From positions 1 to 64,000 of the forward strand of contig NZ_LR733264.1 in NCBI RefSeq assembly GCF_902506495.1: DNA of 64,000 nt, written 5' to 3'. Source of the DNA: Pseudomonas sp. 8O (lineage in GTDB: Bacteria > Pseudomonadota > Gammaproteobacteria > Pseudomonadales > Pseudomonadaceae). The translations under genes were made by a program, and so were the position numbers. Below, one piece after another: positions 1 to 8,143 of the stretch. Positions within the stretch are counted from its first letter, which is position 1. Every line of letters starts with the position of its first letter. A model generated the notes under the pieces. It was given only the letters and a program-made list of their open reading frames with translations, had not been told where the DNA came from and searched no databases.

Positions 1-40
1 AAACCCCAGATCGCCAACGCGGTCTGGGGTTTCTTCTTTG
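1..40 (+). terminator. Intrinsic terminator at window edge
   Basis: A 10-bp stem (1-10 pairs with 23-32, AAACCCCAGA/TCTGGGGTTT) is followed by a T-rich run. In P. aeruginosa an rRNA operon ends just upstream of birA, so this is probably the rRNA operon terminator; the rRNA genes themselves lie outside the window. Confidence 0.8.
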
Positions 41-63
41 TGCGCCGGAAAACAACGCTTCGC

Positions 64-125
64 GTAGGGTGCGCTACGCGCACCACCAATGACGCCGACA
101 TGCCGGTGCGCACGGCGCACCCTAC
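64..125. repeat. REP pair, GTAGGGTGCG family
   Basis: Two inverted copies of a palindromic unit (GTAGGGTGCG...GCGCACC and its reverse complement) flank about 20 unrelated bases. The same unit recurs near 39324, 47599, 53517, 57701, 61671 and 61834, so it is a dispersed REP-type family. Confidence 0.75.
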
Positions 126-330
126 GGGGCTGGCGGCGCTTTATCGGAATCAATAAAAGGCCGCCTTGAAGGTGGTCTTGTCGCTGTTGGTTTTGGTTGC
201 TGGCTCTCTCGGGTGGATCTTGCTCTGTGGTAGTTATCTTTCCTCTATGCGCTTTCTTCTGCTCCCCGTTTTCTATGCAAGCTGAAGCCTCGTCGTTATC
301 ATGCCAGCCTTGTTCTTAGCGGGGCCTGGC
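126..330. other. Non-coding gap before birA
   Basis: No gene is supported here. The stretch from about 170 is T- and G-rich on the plus strand and presumably holds the birA promoter, but I see no convincing -35/-10 pair. An in-frame ATG at 301 would add ten residues not expected in BirA and has no ribosome binding site. Confidence 0.5.
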
Positions 331-1296
331 ATGCTGGAATTGTTGAAACTTCTACAGGACGGTCGATTCCATTCCGGTGAAGCCCTGGGGGCGAAGCTTG
401 GGATAAGTCGCAGCGCCATCTGGAAGCAACTGCAAGGCCTGGAGGCCGAACTGGGGATCGAGGTGTTCAAGGTTCCAGGTCGAGGCTATCGGCTGTCTTC
501 GCCCATAAGCTTGCTCGATGCAGAGAAAATATCCCGTGGTGCTGATGACTTGGAGTGGCCAGTCACAGTCGAGCCCAGTGTGGACTCCTCGAATGCCGAG
601 ATATTCCGCCGCCTCGATGCTGGAGCGCGTGCGCCTTTCGTTCTGCTTGCTGAGCGCCAGACTGCTGGGCGTGGTCGGCGGGGGCGCGTTTGGGCCAGTC
701 CTTTTGCCGAGAACCTTTATTGCAGTATCGCTCTGCGTGTAGACGGTGGCATGAGTCAGGTGGAAGCCTTGAGTCTGACTGTGGGGCTTGCTGTCGCTAA
801 GGCCCTGCAATCCTGTGGCATCGACGGCGCGCGCCTCAAATGGCCGAATGATGTTTTGGTCGATGGTCGCAAGATATCCGGGATTCTCCTGGAGCTGGCC
901 GGGGATCCGGCAGATGTCTGTCATGTTGTGATTGGAATTGGTATCAACGTCAATATGGCGGTCGATGCGCCCGCTGTTATCGACCAGCCCTGGACCTCAG
1001 TGCGTCAGTGCCTTGGGCGGATGCTCGACCGTAATGAGTTGGCCGCCGAGTTGTTGCTGCAGCTTCGAGATTGCCTTTCCATTCATTGGCAGCGCGGGTT
1101 TGCCGGTTTGCGCGCGGAGTGGGAAGCGTTGCATGCATGGCGCGGACGCCCTGTGGCGTTGATGGCAGGAAATAATGCGACTCTGGGTGTCGTGCTTGGG
1201 GTTGATGAGCGAGGCGCTATCAGGCTGAGCGTAGATGGCGTCGATCGCTCCTTCAGTGGGGGCGAGTTGAGCCTGAGGTTGCAACATGATTCTTGA
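331..1296 (+). CDS. birA: Bifunctional biotin-protein ligase / biotin operon repressor BirA
   Basis: BirA activates biotin to biotinyl-5'-AMP and transfers it to the acetyl-CoA carboxylase carrier protein; the liganded form also represses biotin synthesis genes. The 321-residue product has an N-terminal winged helix (about 1-60, with [11 protein letters not shown]) typical of the repressor class. The catalytic domain shows GRGRRGR at about 113-119 and KWPND at 170-174 with the following KISGILLEL. The ATG at 331 was chosen over the in-frame ATG at 301 because family members begin right at the LLKLLQDG helix. The 3' end overlaps coaX by 11 bases, which suggests translational coupling. Confidence 0.95.
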   Translation: MLELLKLLQDGRFHSGEALGAKLGISRSAIWKQLQGLEAELGIEVFKVPGRGYRLSSPISLLDAEKISRGADDLEWPVTVEPSVDSSNAEIFRRLDAGARAPFVLLAERQTAGRGRRGRVWASPFAENLYCSIALRVDGGMSQVEALSLTVGLAVAKALQSCGIDGARLKWPNDVLVDGRKISGILLELAGDPADVCHVVIGIGINVNMAVDAPAVIDQPWTSVRQCLGRMLDRNELAAELLLQLRDCLSIHWQRGFAGLRAEWEALHAWRGRPVALMAGNNATLGVVLGVDERGAIRLSVDGVDRSFSGGELSLRLQHDS

Positions 1297-2035
1297 GCTC
1301 GACTGCGGTAATAGCTTTATCAAGTGGCGGGTGATCTCCGTGGATGGAGCGCAGCGCCTTCTTGCTGGCGTGGTCGACTCCGATGCCGCGCTCTTCGACT
1401 CGTTGGCTGCTGCGCCTGGGTTGCGGGTAAGTCGCTGTCGCCTGGTCAGTGTGCGTAGCGATGCCGAGACTGAACAGTTGGTTGCGCGCCTGCGTGAGTC
1501 CCTGGGTGTGGATGCGGTCTGTGCTCAATCTGCCAGTCAGGTCGGGGTGGTGCATAACGGTTACGAAGACTTCCGGCGTCTTGGTCTGGATCGTTGGCTG
1601 GCTGTGCTGGGTGCCTATCATCTAGGACAGCGCGCTTGCCTGGTGGTGGATCTTGGAACGGCGGTAACCGCAGACTTCATATCGGCCGATGGTATGCACC
1701 AGGGTGGTTTTATCTGTCCTGGGTTGCCGTTGATGCGTGATCAGTTGAGTACGCACACTCGGCGTATTCGCTACGACCGTCAGGTGGCGCTTGCTGCTCT
1801 GCAGGAACTTGAGCCAGGGCGCTCCACTGCCGAGGCTGTCGAGCGCGGTTGCGTATTGATGTTGCGCGGTTTTGTTGCCGAGCAGTTGCTGCAGGCGCAG
1901 GCTCGTTTTCCCGAGGGCTTCGAGGTCTTTCTGACTGGAGGCGATGCGGGCCTGGTGCGAGATGTGGTCCCGGGAGCGCAGGTTGTTCCTGATCTGGTAT
2001 TTGTCGGACTGGCTATCGCCTGTCCCTTGAGCTGA
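1286..2035 (+). CDS. coaX: Type III pantothenate kinase CoaX
   Basis: Catalyses the first step of coenzyme A synthesis, phosphorylating pantothenate. The 249-residue protein has the ASKHA phosphate-binding loop at the N terminus ([10 protein letters not shown]). It also has [20 protein letters not shown] and a late TGGDAG motif, all hallmarks of type III kinases. Length matches the P. aeruginosa enzyme. The start overlaps the end of birA, so the two are probably co-expressed. Confidence 0.95.
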   Translation: MILELDCGNSFIKWRVISVDGAQRLLAGVVDSDAALFDSLAAAPGLRVSRCRLVSVRSDAETEQLVARLRESLGVDAVCAQSASQVGVVHNGYEDFRRLGLDRWLAVLGAYHLGQRACLVVDLGTAVTADFISADGMHQGGFICPGLPLMRDQLSTHTRRIRYDRQVALAALQELEPGRSTAEAVERGCVLMLRGFVAEQLLQAQARFPEGFEVFLTGGDAGLVRDVVPGAQVVPDLVFVGLAIACPLS

Positions 2036-2042
2036 GGCGAGC

Positions 2043-2729
2043 ATGCGCTGGATTCTGCTATTGCTCCTGCTGCTTAACGCCTTCTATTACGTCTGGCATC
2101 AGCAGCAGGCCCCCTTGCGTGCCAAAGAGGTGGCTCCGGCAGGTGCTTATCAGGCGGCGCGTAAAGATATCCGGTTATTGAGTGAGGCCGATGCGCCACG
2201 CTCGCGTGCGGATTCGCCGGCGCCGGCTGATGCGGCTGCTCCAGAGGCGGCTGTTTGCCTTTATCTCGGGAGTTTCGAGGAGGAGGCGAGGGCTAGGGTC
2301 GTGGAGCAGCGTCTACTGAGCTTGGACATACAGGCTGAAGTGCGCGGTGTCGATGCGGCGGCAGGTGTCGAGTATTGGGTTTATCTGCCGCCTCTGGCTT
2401 CCCGGCAGGCCTCGCTGAGGCAGTTGCGTGAACTGCAGGCTCGGCGCATCGATAGCTACATCATCACTCAGGGCGATCTGGCGAATGGCATATCGCTCGG
2501 CATATTCCCTCGCAGTGACTCAGCCGATAGCGTCATGCAGCGTTTGCGTGACGTGGGTTACGAGCCGCAGATTCGCGAGCTCTCGCGTGCGCATCGCAGT
2601 TTCTGGGTGCGTGTGGCTCCAGAAAGTCGGCGTTTGGCTGACGAATTTTTGCTTGGGCGGCTCGCAGGTGACTTCGAAGGTTTGCAGCATCAATTAATGC
2701 CTTGTGAAGGCGTTGCATTGCTCCAGTAG
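2043..2729 (+). CDS. Membrane-anchored SPOR-domain protein
   Basis: A 228-residue protein with one N-terminal membrane segment (about 3-17, leucine-rich) followed by an Ala/Pro-rich linker (about 30-68). The C-terminal region looks like a SPOR fold (CLYLGSF... then repeated short strand-helix units to about 205). SPOR domains bind denuded peptidoglycan glycans at division septa. The gene starts seven bases after coaX and a homologue sits in this position in P. aeruginosa. Its specific role is unknown. A tRNA promoter overlaps its 3' end. Confidence 0.8.
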   Translation: MRWILLLLLLLNAFYYVWHQQQAPLRAKEVAPAGAYQAARKDIRLLSEADAPRSRADSPAPADAAAPEAAVCLYLGSFEEEARARVVEQRLLSLDIQAEVRGVDAAAGVEYWVYLPPLASRQASLRQLRELQARRIDSYIITQGDLANGISLGIFPRSDSADSVMQRLRDVGYEPQIRELSRAHRSFWVRVAPESRRLADEFLLGRLAGDFEGLQHQLMPCEGVALLQ

Positions 2730-2741
2730 TTTGCATAGAAT
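2713..2741 (+). promoter_or_regulatory. Stable-RNA promoter P1
   Basis: TTGCAT (2713-2718), a 17-base spacer and TAGAAT (2736-2741) are followed by a GC-rich discriminator (GGCGCCCGC), typical of stringently controlled tRNA promoters. The -35 box lies inside the end of the upstream SPOR gene. Confidence 0.6.
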
Positions 2742-2828
2742 GGCGCCCGCTTCGCAGGGTGGTCAAAGTTGGTTCCCGACGAAGATGTTGTCAAAGTAGC
2801 TAACCTCAAGATTTTAATGAGAAAAAGC

Positions 2829-2857
2829 TTGACAGCAGGGTGGCAGATCTAGAAAAT
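2829..2857 (+). promoter_or_regulatory. Stable-RNA promoter P2
   Basis: A perfect TTGACA (2829-2834) precedes an AT-rich -10 region (TAGAAAAT, 2850-2857) and a GCCGCC discriminator just before tRNA-Tyr. The exact -10 hexamer is ambiguous: TAGAAA gives a 15-base spacer, GAAAAT gives 17. Confidence 0.55.
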
Positions 2858-2870
2858 GCCGCCTCACTTT

Positions 2871-2955
<85 letters not shown>

Positions 2956-2979
2956 GATTCAGCGTGAGCTGCAAGCTCC

Positions 2980-3053
<74 letters not shown>

Positions 3054-3079
3054 GTTTGTGGTTGGCGCAACAGAGTTTG

Positions 3080-3155
3080 GCTCATGTAGCTCAGCTGGTA
3101 GAGCACACCCTTGGTAAGGGTGAGGTCAGCGGTTCAAATCCGCTCATGAGCTCCA
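3080..3155 (+). tRNA. tRNA-Thr (GGT)
   Basis: A 76-base cloverleaf with acceptor GCTCATG/CATGAGC, anticodon stem CACCC/GGGTG and anticodon GGT at 3113-3115. CCA is encoded. Confidence 0.97.
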
Positions 3156-3162
3156 TCTAATG

Positions 3163-3194
3163 AAGGCAGATATGAAAGTATCTGCCTTTGTTTT
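3163..3194 (+). terminator. Hairpin plus T-run between tRNA-Thr and tufB
   Basis: A 10-bp stem (AAGGCAGATA, 3163-3172, with 3179-3188) is followed by TGTTTT. It looks like an intrinsic terminator or partial attenuator separating the tRNAs from tufB, though it may also be a processing hairpin. Confidence 0.6.
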
Positions 3195-3239
3195 AATGGC
3201 GGCATGGCTTGCTCAATTCTTCGCTAGGAGACGGTCAAG

Positions 3240-4433
3240 ATGGCTAAAGAGAAATTCGAACGTAACAAACCGCACGTCAACGTCGGCACCATCGGTCACG
3301 TTGACCACGGTAAAACCACTCTGACCGCTGCTCTGACCCGCGTCTGCTCCGAAGTTTTCGGTTCGGCCAAGGTTGACTTCGACAAGATCGATAGCGCTCC
3401 GGAGGAGAAGGCTCGTGGTATCACCATCAACACTGCACACGTGGAGTACGATTCGTCCGTACGTCACTACGCGCACGTTGACTGCCCGGGTCACGCCGAC
3501 TACGTGAAGAACATGATCACCGGTGCTGCCCAGATGGACGGCGCGATCCTGGTCTGCTCGGCTGCCGACGGCCCGATGCCGCAAACTCGTGAGCACATCC
3601 TGCTGTCCCGTCAGGTTGGCGTACCGTACATCGTTGTCTTCCTGAACAAGGCTGACATGGTTGACGACGCTGAGCTGCTGGAGCTGGTCGAGATGGAGGT
3701 TCGCGACCTGCTGAGCACCTACGATTTCCCGGGTGACGACACTCCGATCATCATCGGCTCCGCGCTGATGGCTCTGAACGGCCAGGACGACAACGGCATG
3801 GGTACCACTGCGGTGAAAACCCTGGTGGAAACTCTGGATACCTACATCCCTGAGCCGGTTCGTGCCATCGACCGTCCGTTCCTGATGCCGATCGAAGACG
3901 TATTCTCGATCTCCGGCCGCGGTACTGTGGTTACCGGTCGTGTAGAGCGCGGTATCGTCCGTATCCAGGAAGAAATCGAAATCGTTGGTCTGCGTCCGAC
4001 CACCAAGACCACCTGCACCGGCGTTGAGATGTTCCGCAAGCTGCTGGACGAAGGTCGTGCTGGTGAGAACTGCGGCGTGCTGCTGCGCGGCACCAAGCGT
4101 GATGAAGTCGAGCGTGGTCAGGTTCTGGCCAAGCCGGGCACCATCAAGCCGCACACCAAGTTCGAAGCTGAAGTGTACGTTCTGTCCAAGGAAGAAGGTG
4201 GTCGTCACACCCCGTTCTTCAAGGGCTATCGTCCTCAGTTCTACTTCCGTACTACTGACGTGACCGGTTCGTGCGAACTGCCGGAAGGCGTTGAGATGGT
4301 AATGCCGGGCGACAACATCAAAATGGTCGTCACCCTGATCAAGCCGATCGCCATGGAAGATGGCCTGCGTTTCGCGATTCGCGAAGGCGGCCGTACCGTT
4401 GGTGCTGGCGTGGTTGCCAAGATCGTCGAGTAA
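3240..4433 (+). CDS. tufB: Elongation factor Tu (copy 1)
   Basis: The GTPase that delivers aminoacyl-tRNA to the ribosome. The 397-residue product has G1 GHVDHGKT, G3 DCPGH and G4 NKAD, followed by the two beta-barrel domains. It starts with ATG after an AGGAGA ribosome binding site (3226-3231). The protein is identical to the second copy at 19781; the DNA differs at only about eight positions, while flanking sequence is unrelated. Position after the Tyr-Gly-Thr tRNAs corresponds to tufB. Confidence 0.98.
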   Translation: MAKEKFERNKPHVNVGTIGHVDHGKTTLTAALTRVCSEVFGSAKVDFDKIDSAPEEKARGITINTAHVEYDSSVRHYAHVDCPGHADYVKNMITGAAQMDGAILVCSAADGPMPQTREHILLSRQVGVPYIVVFLNKADMVDDAELLELVEMEVRDLLSTYDFPGDDTPIIIGSALMALNGQDDNGMGTTAVKTLVETLDTYIPEPVRAIDRPFLMPIEDVFSISGRGTVVTGRVERGIVRIQEEIEIVGLRPTTKTTCTGVEMFRKLLDEGRAGENCGVLLRGTKRDEVERGQVLAKPGTIKPHTKFEAEVYVLSKEEGGRHTPFFKGYRPQFYFRTTDVTGSCELPEGVEMVMPGDNIKMVVTLIKPIAMEDGLRFAIREGGRTVGAGVVAKIVE

Positions 4434-4451
4434 TCGGTTGATCTGTTCCTC

Positions 4452-4486
4452 TCAGGCCGGCATAATGGTCGGCCTGATTTTGTTTT
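4452..4486 (+). terminator. Terminator between tufB and tRNA-Trp
   Basis: An 8-bp stem TCAGGCCG/CGGCCTGA (4452-4459 with 4470-4477) with a long T-rich tail ends exactly where tRNA-Trp begins. Read-through or a promoter inside this region must supply tRNA-Trp. Confidence 0.7.
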
Positions 4487-4562
4487 AGGTCAGTAGCTCA
4501 ATTGGCAGAGCGGCGGTCTCCAAAACCGCAGGTTGGGGGTTCGATTCCCTCCTGACCTGCCA
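4487..4562 (+). tRNA. tRNA-Trp (CCA)
   Basis: A 76-base cloverleaf with acceptor AGGTCAG/CTGACCT, anticodon stem GCGGT/ACCGC, loop CTCCAAA and anticodon CCA at 4520-4522. The 3' CCA is encoded. It lies between tufB and secE, as in P. aeruginosa. Confidence 0.97.
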
Positions 4563-4604
4563 TTTTCTAACGAATCTGGCGTGTCTTTCACAGGATCCTC
4601 TCGA

Positions 4605-4973
4605 ATGAATGTTAAGGCTGAAGCCAAAGACTCTCGCTTTGATCTGGTCAAGTGGCTGGTTGTCGCTGCCCTGGTTGTTGTGGGTGTTGTGGGTAATCAG
4701 TACTTCTCTGCTGAGCCGGTTCTGTATCGTGTTCTGGGTTTGGTTGCGTTGGGTGCTGGTGCTGCTTTCGTGGCATTTCAGACTGCTCGTGGTCAGGCGT
4801 TCGCGGTACTGCTGAAAGAGGCGCGCGTCGAGATTCGTAAAGTCGTTTGGCCGACCCGTCAGGAAACCATGCAGACCACTTTGATCGTGGTTGCAGTGGT
4901 CCTGGTGATGGCGCTGCTGTTGTGGGGTCTCGATTCCCTGCTCGGTTGGCTTGTTTCCCTGATTGTTGGTTAA
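4605..4973 (+). CDS. secE: Preprotein translocase subunit SecE
   Basis: Essential small subunit of the SecYEG channel. The 122-residue protein has three hydrophobic segments (about 15-32, 40-60 and 91-117) as in the three-helix gamma-proteobacterial form. The conserved amphipathic region RKVVWPTRQET precedes the last helix. The ATG at 4605 was chosen because it follows an AGGA site and gives the family N terminus. nusG follows nine bases after the stop. Confidence 0.95.
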   Translation: MNVKAEAKDSRFDLVKWLVVAALVVVGVVGNQYFSAEPVLYRVLGLVALGAGAAFVAFQTARGQAFAVLLKEARVEIRKVVWPTRQETMQTTLIVVAVVLVMALLLWGLDSLLGWLVSLIVG

Positions 4974-4982
4974 GGGTGTCTC

Positions 4983-5516
4983 GTGGCTAAGCGTTGGTAC
5001 GTCGTGCATGCTTACTCGGGTTACGAGAAGCATGTGATGCGCTCGCTCATCGAGCGCGTGAAACTGGCTGGTATGGAAGATGACTTTGGCGAGATTCTCG
5101 TTCCCACCGAAGAGGTGGTCGAGATGCGCAATGGTCAGAAGCGCAAGAGTGAGCGCAAGTTCTTCCCTGGCTATGTTTTGGTGCAGATGGAAATGAACGA
5201 GGCGACTTGGCACTTGATCAAGGATACGCCGCGCGTCATGGGTTTCATTGGTGGTACGGCCGACAAGCCGGCGCCGATCACCGAGAAAGAAGCAGAAGCC
5301 ATTCTGCGTCGTGTCGCCGATAGCGGTGACAAGCCCAAGCCGAAGACTCTGTTCGAGCCGGGCGAGATGGTGCGAGTTGTCGATGGCCCGTTCGCCGATT
5401 TCGGCGGCGTGGTCGAAGAAGTGAATTACGAAAAGAGCCGCATCCAGGTTGCTGTGACCATCTTCGGTCGCTCCACCCCGGTCGAGCTGGAGTTCAGTCA
5501 GGTCGAGAAGGCATAA
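4983..5516 (+). CDS. nusG: Transcription termination/antitermination factor NusG
   Basis: Binds RNA polymerase and couples it to Rho, to the ribosome and to antitermination complexes. The 177-residue product has the N-terminal NGN domain ([24 protein letters not shown]) and a C-terminal KOW motif ([19 protein letters not shown]). The start codon is GTG. It pairs with secE in the usual two-gene unit and is followed by a strong terminator. Confidence 0.97.
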   Translation: MAKRWYVVHAYSGYEKHVMRSLIERVKLAGMEDDFGEILVPTEEVVEMRNGQKRKSERKFFPGYVLVQMEMNEATWHLIKDTPRVMGFIGGTADKPAPITEKEAEAILRRVADSGDKPKPKTLFEPGEMVRVVDGPFADFGGVVEEVNYEKSRIQVAVTIFGRSTPVELEFSQVEKA

Positions 5517-5534
5517 CTGACATAAGCATCCCTC

Positions 5535-5563
5535 ACCCCGCAGCCTTAGGCTGCGGGGTTTTG
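5535..5563 (+). terminator. Terminator after nusG
   Basis: A 10-bp GC-rich stem CCCCGCAGCC/GGCTGCGGGG (5536-5545 with 5549-5558), a TTA loop and a TTTT run separate secE-nusG from the L11 operon. Confidence 0.85.
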
Positions 5564-5635
5564 TCGTCACTGGGATAAATGCGTAAGTAACCTCGGGGAG
5601 CCGTCAGGCGTTCGAACCCGAAATTGGAGTAGCTA

Positions 5636-6067
5636 ATGGCTAAGAAGATTCAGGCTTATATCAAGCTGCAGGTTAAAGCCGGTCAGGCAAACCCGTCGCC
5701 ACCCGTCGGTCCCGCTCTGGGTCAGCACGGCGTGAACATCATGGAATTCTGCAAGGCGTTCAACGCCAAGACTCAGGGCATGGAACCTGGTCTGCCGACT
5801 CCTGTGATCATCACCGTTTACAGCGACCGCAGCTTTACCTTTGAAACCAAGAGCACCCCGGCATCGGTACTGCTGAAGAAGGCTGCAGGCCTGTCCAGCG
5901 GTTCCGCTCGTCCGAACACCGTTAAAGTAGGCACCGTTACCCGTGCTCAGCTGGAAGAGATCGCCAAGACCAAGCAGGCTGATCTGACTGCCGCTGACCT
6001 GGATGCGGCCGTGCGCACCATCGCCGGCTCCGCTCGTAGCATGGGCCTGAACGTGGAGGGTGTGTAA
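5636..6067 (+). CDS. rplK: 50S ribosomal protein L11
   Basis: Part of the GTPase-associated centre of the 50S subunit with 23S rRNA and the L10-L7/L12 stalk. The 143-residue length is standard, and the proline-rich thiopeptide-binding segment [11 protein letters not shown] is intact near residue 21. Its stop codon overlaps the rplA start in TAATG, indicating coupled translation. Confidence 0.98.
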   Translation: MAKKIQAYIKLQVKAGQANPSPPVGPALGQHGVNIMEFCKAFNAKTQGMEPGLPTPVIITVYSDRSFTFETKSTPASVLLKKAAGLSSGSARPNTVKVGTVTRAQLEEIAKTKQADLTAADLDAAVRTIAGSARSMGLNVEGV

Positions 6068-6762
6068 TGGCTAAGTTGACCAAGCGCCAAAAGGCCATCG
6101 CGGCCAAGGTTGAAGCCGGCAAGGCCTACACCTTCGAAGAAGCTGCCGGCCTGCTGGCCGAGCTGTCTGCCGTCAAGTTCACCGAGTCCTTCGACGTCGC
6201 TGTGAACCTGGGCGTAGATCCGCGTAAATCCGACCAGGTCGTACGTGGCGCCACCGTTCTGCCGAACGGCACTGGCAAGACCGTACGCGTTGCCGTGTTC
6301 ACCCAGGGTCCGGGCGCTGAAGCTGCTCTGGCTGCCGGTGCCGACAAGGTTGGTATGGACGATCTGGCTGCCGAAATGAAGGCAGGCGATCTGAACTACG
6401 ACGTGGTCATCGCTTCCCCGGACGCCATGCGCGTCGTTGGCCAGCTGGGCCAGGTACTGGGCCCGCGCGGTCTGATGCCGAACCCGAAAGTCGGCACCGT
6501 TACTCCGGACGTCGCTACCGCTGTCAAGAACGCCAAGGCTGGTCAGGTGCGTTTCCGTACCGACAAGAACGGCATCATCCACACCTCCGTTGGCAAGGTC
6601 GGCTTCGAAGCCGCTGCGCTGAAGCAGAACGTGGAAGCCCTGCTGTCCGACCTGAAGCGTCTGAAGCCGTCGACCTCGAAAGGCATCTACGTCAAGCGCG
6701 TGACCCTGAGCACCACCATGGGTCCGGGTCTGATCATCGATCAGGCTTCGCTCGACGCGTAA
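6067..6762 (+). CDS. rplA: 50S ribosomal protein L1
   Basis: Forms the mobile L1 stalk at the E site. In E. coli it also represses translation of the L11-L1 mRNA. The 231-residue product is full length with typical motifs ([26 protein letters not shown]). Start overlaps the rplK stop by one base. Confidence 0.98.
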   Translation: MAKLTKRQKAIAAKVEAGKAYTFEEAAGLLAELSAVKFTESFDVAVNLGVDPRKSDQVVRGATVLPNGTGKTVRVAVFTQGPGAEAALAAGADKVGMDDLAAEMKAGDLNYDVVIASPDAMRVVGQLGQVLGPRGLMPNPKVGTVTPDVATAVKNAKAGQVRFRTDKNGIIHTSVGKVGFEAAALKQNVEALLSDLKRLKPSTSKGIYVKRVTLSTTMGPGLIIDQASLDA

Positions 6763-6973
6763 GTGATTGGGCCGGTAGCCGTGAGCTGCCGGCTTTGAAA
6801 AATTGGGGTCCCTGCCTGGCGGGGGCTATCCAAGACCGTAGGTGACTCGCGTTTTAAATGTCAGGTTCGCCTGATGGCCTACGCAGATGGTGCTCCCGAT
6901 TCGTTACCGAATCAGACACCAAAACGCCGCCGAACTCCGGTTCGGCGATACGGTAAAAACCAGGAGTAAACCC
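6763..6973 (+). promoter_or_regulatory. rplJ leader with stacked hairpins (L10 leader)
   Basis: The 211-base gap before rplJ contains several clear hairpins: 6771-6779/6785-6793, TCAGG-TTCG-CCTGA at 6861-6874, GATTCG/CGAATC at 6898-6913 and GCCGAAC/GTTCGGC at 6929-6946, ending in an AGGAG site. In many bacteria the L10 complex binds such a leader to repress its own translation. I infer the same role; the exact kink-turn was not modelled. Confidence 0.5.
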
Positions 6974-7474
6974 GTGGCAATTAAACTCGAAGACAAGAAG
7001 GCCATCGTCGCTGAAGTCAACGAGGCTGCCAAAGCCGGTCTGTCCGCTGTCGTGGCTGATGCCCGTGGCGTGACTGTCGGCGCAATGACCGGACTCCGTA
7101 AAGAGGCCCGCGAAGCTGGTGTGTACGTGAAAGTCGTGCGTAACACCCTGCTCAAGCGCGCCGTTGAAGGCACTCAGTTCGACGTGCTCAACGACGTGTT
7201 CAAAGGCCCGACCCTGATCGCATTCTCCAACGAACACCCGGGCGCTGCTGCTCGTCTGTTCAAGGATTTTGCCAAGGGTCAGGACAAGTTCGAGATCAAG
7301 GCAGCTGCGTTCGAGGGCAAGTACCTCGCAGCAAACCAGATCGACGTACTGGCAAGTCTGCCGACCCGCGACGAGGGCATCGCCCAGCTGATGAGCGTTA
7401 TTCAAGGCGCCACCAGCAAACTCGCTCGCACTCTGGCAGCCATTCGCGACCAGAAAGAAGCTGCTGCTGCCTGA
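6974..7474 (+). CDS. rplJ: 50S ribosomal protein L10
   Basis: Base of the L7/L12 stalk, binding 23S rRNA and L7/L12 dimers. The GTG at 6974 was chosen because it follows AGGAG and gives the 166-residue family length beginning [11 protein letters not shown]. An in-frame upstream start at 6887 would translate the leader hairpins. Confidence 0.96.
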   Translation: MAIKLEDKKAIVAEVNEAAKAGLSAVVADARGVTVGAMTGLRKEAREAGVYVKVVRNTLLKRAVEGTQFDVLNDVFKGPTLIAFSNEHPGAAARLFKDFAKGQDKFEIKAAAFEGKYLAANQIDVLASLPTRDEGIAQLMSVIQGATSKLARTLAAIRDQKEAAAA

Positions 7475-7554
7475 GGCGGCGTGAGCTCTTTCGAAATCAA
7501 ACGTTTAATTTGATGGTCGCGTAGGCCGTCACCCCAATACAGGAATTGATAGTC

Positions 7555-7923
7555 ATGTCTCTGACTAACGAGCAAATCATCGAAGCAATCGGCCAGAAAT
7601 CCGTTATGGAAATCGTTGAGCTGATCAAGGCGATGGAAGAAACCTTCGGCGTTACCGCTGCTGCTGCTGCCGCTGCAGGCCCGGCTGGTCCGGCTGCTGT
7701 TGTTGAAGAGCAAACCGAGTTCAACGTTGTTCTGGTTGAAGCCGGCGAGAAGAAAGTCAACGTGATCAAGGCAGTTCGCGAGCTGACCGGTCTGGGCCTG
7801 AAAGAAGCCAAGGAGAAGGTTGACACCGCTCCTCAGGTCGTCGCTGAAGGCGTTTCGAAAGAAGCTGCTGAAGACGCCAAGAAGAAGCTGGAAGAAGCTG
7901 GCGCTAAAGTCGAAGTCAAGTAA
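7555..7923 (+). CDS. rplL: 50S ribosomal protein L7/L12
   Basis: The multi-copy acidic stalk protein that recruits translational GTPases. The 122-residue product has the N-terminal dimerisation region, an Ala/Gly/Pro flexible hinge (about 37-52) and the globular C-terminal domain ending [15 protein letters not shown] 7555 follows AGGA; the in-frame alternative three codons upstream has worse spacing. Confidence 0.97.
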   Translation: MSLTNEQIIEAIGQKSVMEIVELIKAMEETFGVTAAAAAAAGPAGPAAVVEEQTEFNVVLVEAGEKKVNVIKAVRELTGLGLKEAKEKVDTAPQVVAEGVSKEAAEDAKKKLEEAGAKVEVK

Positions 7924-7968
7924 TTTCGACTTTGCGTCTCCAGCCCAAGCGTTGAGCGAAAGGCTGAT

Positions 7969-7997
7969 GGCTGGTGGCTTTTGCCACCGGCCTTTTT
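7969..7997 (+). terminator. Attenuator/terminator hairpin between rplL and rpoB
   Basis: A 10-bp stem GGCTGGTGGC/GCCACCGGCC (7969-7978 with 7983-7992) followed by TTTTT. In E. coli a partial terminator at the same place lowers rpoBC output relative to rplJL; the same function is inferred. Confidence 0.75.
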
Positions 7998-8143
7998 CCG
8001 TTCTAGGTTGGCTGTTCAACAGCCGACCTGGAGCCGAAAAGATCCCGCCCGAGAGGCGGTCGCAAACCGAGGGTTTGCACGATTTTCTGGTCACCGCCGC
8101 CGGCGCTGGCCAAACAAGCAGGTGACCAAGCTGGGGAACGCTG

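Noticed and set aside
5561-5589. Promoter for rplK (TTGTCG-17-TAAGTA)
   Set aside because: Spacing is right but the -10 matches only two of six consensus bases.
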